Both the position numbers and the translations under genes were made by a program. The notes under the pieces were generated by a model that did not search any database, had not been told where the DNA came from, and saw only the letters and a program-made list of their open reading frames with translations. From JAOUEE01 sp051011595 (GTDB taxonomy: Bacteria > Actinomycetota > Acidimicrobiia > Acidimicrobiales > SHLQ01), in the NCBI GenBank assembly GCA_051011595.1, contig JBPCTQ010000360.1, positions 1 through 5,206 on the forward strand: a stretch of DNA of 5,206 bases, in the 5' to 3' direction. Positions within the stretch are counted from its first letter, which is position 1; the number at the start of each line of letters is the position of its first letter. Positions 1 through 4,194 of the stretch are shown here, piece by piece.

Positions 1-269
1 TCAACCAGAAGATCACCAACCTCTGCATCGATCTGCTCGGCCTCGACGGTCAGGTCGGGTTCGACTACTCGTACCGCCAGCCCGAAGAGCTGTCGGTCGA
101 CGGGTCCGAGGGTGGTCCCCGCCACGGGTTCCTGCGGACCCGGGCCAACTCCATCGAGGGTGGTACCAGCGAGATCATGCGCAACATCCTCGGCGAACAG
201 GTGCTCGGCCTGCCCGGCGAACCCCGCATCGACAAGGACGTGGCCTGGAGCGAGGTCCCGCGCAGCTGA
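1..269 (+). CDS. Acyl-CoA dehydrogenase, C-terminal fragment (5' end outside window)
   Basis: The reading frame is open from the window edge (first complete codon at base 3) and stops with TGA at 267-269, giving 88 visible residues. They form the last helices of an acyl-CoA dehydrogenase. The stretch FLRTRANSIEGGTSEIMRN, then ILGEQVLGLPGEPRIDKD, matches the conserved C-terminal region of the family, in which the EGGT(S/N)EI(M/Q)R segment lies near the FAD-binding and dimer interface. Family members oxidise acyl-CoA thioesters to 2-enoyl-CoA with electron transfer to ETF, in the cytoplasm, in beta-oxidation and related catabolic or lipid pathways. The catalytic base and most of the active site lie upstream of the window, so substrate and subclass cannot be judged. 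The ending LPGEPRIDKDVAW is typical of actinobacterial paralogues often found in lipid or steroid gene sets; that is only suggestive here. Confidence 0.93.
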   Translation, partial: NQKITNLCIDLLGLDGQVGFDYSYRQPEELSVDGSEGGPRHGFLRTRANSIEGGTSEIMRNILGEQVLGLPGEPRIDKDVAWSEVPRS

Positions 270-276
270 TCGTCGG

Positions 277-293
277 CGCCGCTCGCCGCGGCG
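277..293 (+). terminator. GC hairpin after acyl-CoA dehydrogenase, terminator-like
   Basis: CGCCGC (277-282) and GCGGCG (288-293) form a perfect 6-bp all-GC stem with a 5-nt loop, starting 8 nt after the stop codon. No T-tract follows. It could end the upstream transcript, but short all-GC inverted repeats arise easily at this base composition. Confidence 0.3.
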
Positions 294-296
294 GTG

Positions 297-302
297 TATG
301 TT
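297..302 (+). promoter_or_regulatory. Possible -10 element (TATGTT) of the exported-protein gene
   Basis: TATGTT matches TANNNT and 4 of 6 positions of TATAAT, and ends 8 nt before the ATG at 311. Transcription would begin at or very near the start codon, giving a leaderless or nearly leaderless mRNA. The only purine-rich stretch (AAAGG, 304-308) is 2 nt from the ATG, too close for a normal Shine-Dalgarno. No convincing -35 was found. Confidence 0.3.
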
Positions 303-310
303 GAAAGGCA

Positions 311-1225
311 ATGAAAGTATGTCTTCGGACGCCGGCGGTACTTTCGTGGACACAACGAACAGTCGTCGGCGGACTCATGCTCGGATTCATGTTCAGCATC
401 GCTGCCTGGGCCGGCGCGCCCGCTACGGCGCAGGCCGGAAACGCGGGGTTCACCGAAGGTGACCCCGGGGTGTACGCCGGGTACACCAACGTGACCCTGG
501 TGGAGACCAACGCACCCGGAGGTGTAGGAGGCGGCACCCGCCGCTGGTGTGTGTTGGCCGAACAGCTCGACCTCGACGGCCCGACGGTGCTCGACGAGAT
601 CGTGGTGGCGCCGCTCGAGGGTTTCGGGTACTGGGTGGTCTGCCGGTACCCCGACGACCCGGCCTCACCGTGGCAGGTGGTCGACTTCGTCTTCTACACA
701 CCTGGCGATCCCACCGGCGGCAACTTGGTCACGCCGTTCATGGTGCAGGAGTTCGCGGTGAGCCTGTTCGACCTCACCGCCCCCGAGGTGGCGTTGAGCC
801 CGCCGCCCCCGGCCCAGGTGGTGGGCGTCGAGACTTGGATCGGGCATCCGCCGGGAGCAGTGGTCGCCCAGAGCCGGTACGCCGCCGCCGGGCCCATGTG
901 GGCGGGGGCCACCGCCTCGCCCACCATGCTCAGCTACGACATGGGTGACGGAGCGCCGGGATCGATCGTCACCTGCCGCCGACCGGCGCTCCCGTTCGAT
1001 CCCGAGCTGGCGGCTGCCGCCCAACGCCCCGAGTGCGGCCGCTACACCTACCCGCACGGGTCGCTCGACGCTCCCGATGGCATCTACACGGTCACCACCA
1101 CCATCACCTACGACGTCAGCCTGTCGACCAACCTCGATCCGGTGCCGCAGTTCGATCGGGTCCTGGTGGGAGACACCGCCGTCGACCCGGTGGTGGTCAC
1201 CGATCTCGAGGCCGTCATCCATTGA
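311..1225 (+). CDS. Exported protein with PKD-like C-terminal segment, function unknown
   Basis: This 304-aa protein is of unknown function. The N-terminus is a Sec-type signal peptide: a basic n-region to about residue 16, a hydrophobic core at about 18-35 (VVGGLMLGFMFSIAAWAG), and a likely cleavage after APATAQA (about residue 42). No second membrane segment is seen, so it is probably released or wall-associated. The mature part has four cysteines in two groups, C80/C111 and C222/C242, which could form two disulfides. Residues about 203-270 look PKD-like: LSYDMGDG (207-214) recalls the WDFGDG turn, then C222, C242, RYTYPHGS and GIYTVTTTITYDVS. Similar 'DMGDG...C...C.YTY...YTVTAT' proteins are common in Actinobacteria, some near Tad-pilus or SARP/LysM-type genes (family knowledge; the link here is inference). 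The ATG at 311 is chosen because it gives a complete signal peptide. Its 3' end converges on the SARP gene with a 25-bp gap. Confidence 0.82.
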   Translation: MKVCLRTPAVLSWTQRTVVGGLMLGFMFSIAAWAGAPATAQAGNAGFTEGDPGVYAGYTNVTLVETNAPGGVGGGTRRWCVLAEQLDLDGPTVLDEIVVAPLEGFGYWVVCRYPDDPASPWQVVDFVFYTPGDPTGGNLVTPFMVQEFAVSLFDLTAPEVALSPPPPAQVVGVETWIGHPPGAVVAQSRYAAAGPMWAGATASPTMLSYDMGDGAPGSIVTCRRPALPFDPELAAAAQRPECGRYTYPHGSLDAPDGIYTVTTTITYDVSLSTNLDPVPQFDRVLVGDTAVDPVVVTDLEAVIH

Positions 1226-1230
1226 CCGAT

Positions 1231-1268
1231 CGGTTGGCTGGGCGCTGGACTCAGCCCAAGGCCAACCG
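1231..1268. terminator. Bulged 13-bp hairpin at convergent gene ends, likely bidirectional terminator
   Basis: CGGTTGGC (1231-1238) pairs perfectly with GCCAACCG (1261-1268). Inside it TGGGC (1239-1243) pairs with GCCCA (1254-1258). This gives 8 + 5 bp with a 2-nt bulge (1259-1260) and a 10-nt loop. It begins 5 nt after the stop of the exported-protein gene and runs through the stop and last codons of the SARP gene on the other strand, the usual place for a shared terminator. There is no U-tract on either strand, as is frequent in high-GC actinobacteria. Confidence 0.55.
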
Positions 1269-2000
1269 CTCGAGCTCGAGGGTCTCCGATGACGGCTCGA
1301 CTCCCAAGTCGTCGCGCAGCAGATCTCGGCAGGCAGCAGCGGCCCGTACTGCGCCAGCCCGGTTGCCGGCCGCCAGCTCGGCCCGGATCAGCTGACGATG
1401 ACCCTCCTCTCGGTAGGGATCCAGCTCGATGGCCGAATGGGCGGCGGTGCGGGCCAGGGCTGCGTCACCCAGGGCCAGCCACGCCCGGGCCAGCACGATC
1501 CAGGTCCGGTGCTGGCGATCGCCGAGCACCGATCGCCACTGGTCGACCCACGGTGCGTCGAATCCCGGCAGGAGCGGTCGGCGCAGGATGGCCGACGCCG
1601 GTGCCGCGTCCGTCCACGCGGCCGCCGGGTCGCCGTGGCGAATGGCACCCTCGGCCCGGTCGAGGCGGGTGGTGGCATCCTCCAGATCGATCCAGACATC
1701 GCTCGGCAGCACCAGTTCGTGGTACCCGCTGGCCACCTTGATGGTCGACCCGCCCGTCGGGTCGGCGATGGCCAGCTGCCCACGGATGCGACTCACCAGC
1801 GGGGCCAGCGACTTGGCCCAGTCCGGGGGCATGTCCTGCGGCCAGATGTGCTCGGCCAGGGTGTCACTGGTGATGGGCCCATGGGCGAGGGCCAGCGCAG
1901 CCAACAGCACCCGACCATGAGTGCCAGGCAGGTCCTGCTCGGGCACGGTGGTGTCCTCACCCATCAGAGTGATCGCACCGGTGAGGTAGACCCGTAGCAA
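1251..2000 (-). CDS. SARP/AfsR-type transcriptional regulator (winged helix + BTAD)
   Basis: This 249-aa cytoplasmic DNA-binding protein has the two-part SARP architecture. Residues about 1-98 are an OmpR/PhoB-like winged helix; THGRVLLAALALAHGPITSD and LAEHIWPQDMP are the usual start-of-domain motifs, and the wing region is around STIKVASGYHELVLP. Residues about 102-245 are a bacterial transcriptional activation domain with TPR-like helices: WIDLEDATTRLDRAEGAI, then HSAIELDPYREEGHRQLI, and the signature ending CRDLLRDDLGVEPSSETLEL. There is no NB-ARC/STAND ATPase or sensor domain, so it is a small stand-alone SARP. The start is TTG at 2000-1998, with GGGGAA a few bases upstream; no in-frame ATG or GTG was found just upstream, and later starts would cut the first beta strand. 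SARPs generally activate nearby genes by binding direct repeats. Candidate targets are the divergent DUF1059 pair or the convergent exported-protein gene. No operator repeat was recognised, so its target is open. Confidence 0.9.
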   Translation of the reverse strand: MLRVYLTGAITLMGEDTTVPEQDLPGTHGRVLLAALALAHGPITSDTLAEHIWPQDMPPDWAKSLAPLVSRIRGQLAIADPTGGSTIKVASGYHELVLPSDVWIDLEDATTRLDRAEGAIRHGDPAAAWTDAAPASAILRRPLLPGFDAPWVDQWRSVLGDRQHRTWIVLARAWLALGDAALARTAAHSAIELDPYREEGHRQLIRAELAAGNRAGAVRAAAACRDLLRDDLGVEPSSETLELERLALG

Positions 2001-2022
2001 GGATTCCCCAAGGGCTCGCCAA

Positions 2023-2028
2023 TACTGT
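2023..2028 (+). promoter_or_regulatory. Possible -10 element (TACTGT) of the DUF1059 pair
   Basis: TACTGT fits TANNNT and would start transcription near 2035, leaving a leader of about 22 nt that contains the Shine-Dalgarno at 2044-2050. A second TANNNT (TAGTCT, 2034-2039) lies close by. Neither has a clear -35; a weak -35 would fit dependence on an activator such as the divergent SARP, but that is inference. Confidence 0.3.
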
Positions 2029-2043
2029 CTTCGTAGTCTCAGC

Positions 2044-2050
2044 CAAGGAG
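2044..2050 (+). promoter_or_regulatory. Shine-Dalgarno for the first DUF1059 gene
   Basis: CAAGGAG lies 6 nt before the ATG at 2057. It fixes the start of this short gene and contrasts with the leaderless-type starts of several other genes in the window. Confidence 0.7.
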
Positions 2051-2056
2051 CAACAC

Positions 2057-2209
2057 ATGGAAAATCGCACCATCGAATGCCCGTGCGGGACGGTACTGCG
2101 GGGGGCCACCGACCATGAGGTCATTGCGGCCGCCCAGTCCCACGCCAAGGAGGTTCACGACATGGACCTCGACGACGAGCAGGCAGCCTCGATGGTGCGA
2201 CCAACCTGA
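2057..2209 (+). CDS. DUF1059-family mini-protein (first of pair)
   Basis: The gene encodes 50 residues: MENRTIECPCGTVLRGATDH, then EVIAAAQSHAKEVHDMDLDD, then EQAASMVRPT. It fits the DUF1059 family of about 50-60 aa proteins, with an N-terminal Cys segment, an acidic 'xxEV' turn, and an HAxxxH helix (H29 and H34) followed by a Met/Leu-containing acidic tail. Here the cysteines are packed as CPCG (C8, C10) instead of the wider spacing in its neighbour. The Cys and His arrangement suggests metal binding, but that is inference and the family has no assigned function. It has a good Shine-Dalgarno 6 nt upstream. The second family member begins 12 nt after its stop, so the two are very likely one transcript. 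No signal peptide or membrane segment is present. Confidence 0.8.
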   Translation: MENRTIECPCGTVLRGATDHEVIAAAQSHAKEVHDMDLDDEQAASMVRPT

Positions 2210-2214
2210 AGGAG
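2209..2214 (+). promoter_or_regulatory. Shine-Dalgarno overlapping the upstream stop codon
   Basis: AAGGAG begins on the last base of the first DUF1059 stop codon and lies 7 nt before the ATG at 2222. The overlap supports translational coupling of the two small genes. A second purine run, AAGGA at 2216-2220, is too close to the ATG to be the main site. Confidence 0.65.
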
Positions 2215-2221
2215 CAAGGAC

Positions 2222-2395
2222 ATGAAGAGTTTCGCCTGCGGGAACGTGGTGGATGGCTGCGAGGGTGTGGTCACCGGGGAGACCGAGCAAGAGGTGATGC
2301 AGGCGGCCGCCGCCCACGCGGCCGAGGCCCACGGCCTCACCGAGCTACCCGATGAGGTGGTCGCCGCCGTTCGAGCGGGTATCACCGACAGCTGA
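2222..2395 (+). CDS. DUF1059-family mini-protein (second of pair)
   Basis: The gene encodes 57 residues: MKSFACGNVVDGCEGVVTGE, then TEQEVMQAAAAHAAEAHGLT, then ELPDEVVAAVRAGITDS. This is the canonical DUF1059 layout: C6 and C13, a GETEQEV turn (19-25), the HAAEAHG helix (H32, H37), and a final amphipathic helix. It is closer to the family norm than its upstream neighbour, which has CPCG and a shorter tail. The function is unknown; two Cys and two His could ligate one metal ion, which is inference. It lies 12 nt downstream of the first member, with a Shine-Dalgarno overlapping that gene's stop. It is followed by a hairpin and then by the convergent TetR gene. The two copies differ strongly in sequence, so this is an old paralogous pair, not a recent duplication. 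Confidence 0.83.
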   Translation: MKSFACGNVVDGCEGVVTGETEQEVMQAAAAHAAEAHGLTELPDEVVAAVRAGITDS

Positions 2396-2398
2396 ACG

Positions 2399-2421
2399 CT
2401 CACGATTCACCGAGTCGTGAG
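2399..2421 (+). terminator. Hairpin after the DUF1059 pair
   Basis: CTCACGA (2399-2405) and TCGTGAG (2415-2421) form a perfect 7-bp stem with a 9-nt loop, starting 4 nt after the stop codon. No T-tract follows. Its position between convergent genes supports a terminator role. Confidence 0.45.
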
Positions 2422-2467
2422 TAGCGGTCGATCGCCGGCCGCGCCACCGCAGTCCGATCGGGTCCTG

Positions 2468-2486
2468 GCCGTCTTCCGTGGACGGC
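2468..2486 (-). terminator. Hairpin directly after the TetR gene
   Basis: GCCGTC (2468-2473) and GACGGC (2481-2486) form a perfect 6-bp stem with a 7-nt loop, abutting the TetR stop codon (2489-2487). It would form in the minus-strand transcript just past the coding region. No U-tract is present. Confidence 0.4.
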
Positions 2487-3086
2487 TCAGGGGGAGACGT
2501 CGATGGCCGCCTCGATGACGGCGAGCACGTCACGGCCGTTGTCTGCCGCCGCCACGTCACCGAACTGCACCGCCGCCATCAGCAGTGCGATGAAGATGCT
2601 CACCGTGCCCCGACCCACGGCAACCTCGTCGATGTCGGTGCGGACCCGACCAGCGGCTTGATCCTGGCGGAGTCGCTCGATCACGGTGGCTCGCAACTCT
2701 TCGAGGGCGGGCAGCTCGATCATTCGTTCGCTGGCATCGGGCTCGAGTCCGGCCAGTATTCGGCGGGCCAGAGGATGGCGCTCGACGGCGGCGATCAGCG
2801 TCGACAACAGCTCGGTGCGCCACGAGTCGTCGCCGGCGGCGATGATCGAGGCGACCCCCTCGTCGATGATGCCCACGATGTCGTCGTCGAGTGCGGCGAG
2901 GAACAGATCCGACTTGTCGGTGAAGTAGGCGTAGGCCAACGAGCCGCTCACGCCGGCGTCGCGGGCGATGTCGGTGACCGAGGTGGCCCGGAAACCATCA
3001 CGACCGAAGCGGGCAACGGCCGCCTCGAGGATCGTGCGGCGGGTGCGCTCACCCTTGGACTCGTGCTCGCGCATCGTCGTGGCCAC
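2487..3086 (-). CDS. TetR/AcrR-family transcriptional repressor
   Basis: This 199-aa regulator has the TetR helix-turn-helix at residues about 13-60: RTRRTILEAAVARFGRDGF, then ATSVTDIARDAGVSGSLAY, then AYFTDKSDLF, with the normal spacing of the recognition helix and the Y-x-F-x-x-K motif. Residues about 62-199 are the variable all-helical ligand-binding and dimerisation domain, so the ligand cannot be predicted. The start is taken as GTG at 3086-3084 because TACTCT (a TANNNT -10) lies 6 nt upstream on the minus strand, giving a leaderless mRNA; ATG at codon 5 (3074-3072) is the alternative and has no Shine-Dalgarno. It is divergent from the COG3687 hydrolase across 71 bp holding a candidate operator, so it most likely represses that gene and perhaps itself. 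TetR/COG3687 pairing is common in actinobacteria and proteobacteria (family knowledge). Confidence 0.92.
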   Translation of the reverse strand: MATTMREHESKGERTRRTILEAAVARFGRDGFRATSVTDIARDAGVSGSLAYAYFTDKSDLFLAALDDDIVGIIDEGVASIIAAGDDSWRTELLSTLIAAVERHPLARRILAGLEPDASERMIELPALEELRATVIERLRQDQAAGRVRTDIDEVAVGRGTVSIFIALLMAAVQFGDVAAADNGRDVLAVIEAAIDVSP

Positions 3087-3092
3087 GTGACG

Positions 3093-3098
3093 AGAGTA
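3093..3098 (-). promoter_or_regulatory. Leaderless-type -10 element (TACTCT) of the TetR gene
   Basis: On the minus strand TACTCT is followed by exactly 6 nt and then the GTG start at 3086, so transcription should begin at the start codon. No convincing -35 was found. The element supports GTG over the ATG four codons later. Confidence 0.5.
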
Positions 3099-3114
3099 AC
3101 AGAAAACTACGGAC

Positions 3115-3139
3115 TTGAGGGGTTGAGGTAATCTCTCAA
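3115..3139. promoter_or_regulatory. Candidate TetR operator between divergent genes
   Basis: TTGAG (3123-3127) and CTCAA (3135-3139) are inverted arms of a 17-bp imperfect palindrome whose inner A3130/T3132 also pair. A further direct half-site TTGAGG lies at 3115-3120, 8 bp upstream of the identical TTGAGG at 3123-3128. The size and place match TetR operators: the repeat overlaps the proposed -35 and spacer of the hydrolase promoter. Binding by the adjacent TetR protein is inference. Confidence 0.45.
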
Positions 3140-3151
3140 TTCATGTAGGGT
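3123..3151 (+). promoter_or_regulatory. Leaderless promoter of the COG3687 hydrolase gene
   Basis: A -35 TTGAGG (3123-3128), a 17-bp spacer and a -10 TAGGGT (3146-3151) are followed by 6 nt and the ATG at 3158. Spacing is ideal for a sigma-70-type promoter with its start at the A of the ATG. There is no Shine-Dalgarno, as expected of a leaderless gene. Bases 3145-3156 are identical to 4181-4192 in front of folD. Confidence 0.6.
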
Positions 3152-3157
3152 CCCGGT

Positions 3158-4054
3158 ATGGCCGCTACCTCTACCTCGCCCGCCCACCCGAAGGTGCCCA
3201 CTAGACGCATCTCGTTCGAGGAGCGGTTGGCCGGCGTCCCTCGGCACTTCGCAGCCGACGGCGACCTCGTTGCCAGCCACCTCACCGCGGTGTTGTCGGC
3301 CGTGTTCCCCGACGGCGAGGACTTCTTCGTCCGATCGGTCCGCCACTTCCGCTCCGACGTCACCGATCCCACGCTCAAGCGCGACGTGGGTGGTTTCATT
3401 GGCCAGGAGGCGGTGCACGGACGTGAGCACCGCTCGCTCAACGATCACCTCGCCACCCTCGGCTACCGCACCAAGCAGATCGAGCGCGGCGTGCGGTGGG
3501 GACTACGGCTGCGTGAACGGATTGCGTCACCACGCCACAACCTGGCCACCACCGCGGCCCTCGAGCACTTCACCGCCACGTTCGCCGAAGTGCTTCTCGG
3601 CGACACGATCCTGCGCTCGGAGCTGCACGACCCCGTCCTGGTCGACATCTTCTCGTGGCATGCCCTCGAAGAGTGCGAACACAAGGCCGTGGCCTTCGAC
3701 GTCTACCAGCACGTGTTCGCCGACGACCCGAAGGCCGAACGCACGCGGGTCCAGGCCATGAACCAGATCACCGCCACTTTCATCGTCGGCATCGGGCTCA
3801 ACACGCTGGTCTCCCTGCTCGGCGATCGCGAGACGTATCGCCGGGGTCGGCTGCGCGCCAGTCTGCGGCGGGCTCGTCAGAACCCGATGGTCTCTCGCTG
3901 GGTCTGGCGCCGCCTGCGCGACTACAACCGGCTCGACTTCCACCCCGACGACCACGACACCGGCGAGCTGTGCGCCCGTTGGCGGGTCGAGCTGTTCGGC
4001 GACGGGGCCAGCGACGACGGTCGGCTCTCGGGCTTGCTCGCCGGTGCCGCCTGA
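3158..4054 (+). CDS. COG3687/PF10118 predicted metal-dependent hydrolase
   Basis: This 298-aa cytoplasmic protein has full family length. The ordered motifs are FPDGEDFFVRSVRHF (50-64, E54), FIGQEAVHGREHRSLN (80-95, E84, H87, E90, H91), LATTAALEHFTA (129-140, E136, H137), WHALEECEHKAVAFDVYQ (167-184, H168, E171, E172, E174, H175) and YNRLDFHPDD (256-265). Glu and His pairs on successive helices look like a ferritin-type di-metal four-helix site. The family is labelled a metal-dependent hydrolase by prediction, without an established reaction. An oxygen-dependent di-iron activity is an alternative I would not rule out. It has no signal peptide; a hydrophobic stretch at about 204-221 is short and may be a buried helix. 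It is divergent from a TetR gene that probably controls it. The start is fixed by the leaderless promoter 6 nt upstream. Confidence 0.9.
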   Translation: MAATSTSPAHPKVPTRRISFEERLAGVPRHFAADGDLVASHLTAVLSAVFPDGEDFFVRSVRHFRSDVTDPTLKRDVGGFIGQEAVHGREHRSLNDHLATLGYRTKQIERGVRWGLRLRERIASPRHNLATTAALEHFTATFAEVLLGDTILRSELHDPVLVDIFSWHALEECEHKAVAFDVYQHVFADDPKAERTRVQAMNQITATFIVGIGLNTLVSLLGDRETYRRGRLRASLRRARQNPMVSRWVWRRLRDYNRLDFHPDDHDTGELCARWRVELFGDGASDDGRLSGLLAGAA

Positions 4055-4066
4055 TCGAGACCGACT

Positions 4067-4145
4067 CGGCGACCCAAAGATACAGCGCCGTGTTTTCGGG
4101 GAGGAACGAGCCGAAAACGAAGAGGTGCAGAGCAAGCGGGTGCAC
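4067..4145. repeat. Three successive inverted repeats upstream of folD
   Basis: Three hairpin-forming repeats follow one another in the 140-bp gap. CGGCG (4067-4071) pairs with CGCCG (4086-4090), loop 14 nt. GTTTTCGG (4092-4099) pairs perfectly with CCGAAAAC (4111-4118), loop 11 nt. GTGCA (4125-4129) pairs with TGCAC (4141-4145), loop 11 nt. The central 8-bp repeat is AT-richer than its surroundings and is the most significant. They lie upstream of the predicted folD start site, so they would sit in the 3' end of the hydrolase mRNA (as terminator or 3'UTR structure), form a separate small RNA, or act as protein-binding DNA. No known riboswitch core was recognised. Confidence 0.45.
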
Positions 4146-4181
4146 ATAGCCGCTGAGGTCCGGAGCCCGTGCGGCCCCCGG

Positions 4182-4187
4182 TAGGGT
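4182..4187 (+). promoter_or_regulatory. Leaderless-type -10 element (TAGGGT) of folD
   Basis: TAGGGT is followed by 7 nt and the folD ATG at 4195, so transcription should start at or within a base of the start codon. There is no Shine-Dalgarno. No clear -35 was found at 16-18 nt upstream. The surrounding 12 bases (4181-4192) repeat those in front of the COG3687 gene. Confidence 0.5.
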
Positions 4188-4194
4188 CCCGGCC

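Noticed and set aside
665..1222. 185-codon minus-strand open frame opposite the exported-protein gene
   Set aside because: The plus strand has a signal peptide, paired cysteines and a PKD-like motif; the minus frame is Arg/Gly/His-rich without family features.
1225..1234. Perfect palindrome ACCGATCGGT just after the exported-protein gene
   Set aside because: It has no loop for a hairpin and lies at a convergent 3' junction where an operator is unlikely; the larger 1231-1268 structure explains the region better.
1398..1997. 199-codon plus-strand open frame opposite the SARP gene
   Set aside because: It is antisense to a full-length SARP with canonical motifs; the translation is composition-biased and has no Shine-Dalgarno.
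1153..2468. Repeat of CGATCGGGTCCTGG at 1153-1166 and 2455-2468
   Set aside because: One copy is inside a coding region and the other in an unrelated intergenic gap, with no shared flanks. A 14-base match of common GC-rich words is plausibly chance.
2478..3131. 217-codon plus-strand open frame opposite the TetR gene
   Set aside because: It is the mirror of a clear TetR reading frame; the His/Asp/Gly-rich translation matches no family and reads out through the divergent promoter region.
4055..4194. ZTP (pfl) or tetrahydrofolate riboswitch upstream of folD
   Set aside because: Such riboswitches occur upstream of folate genes in other bacteria, but their conserved cores were not found here, and the predicted folD start site leaves no 5' leader.
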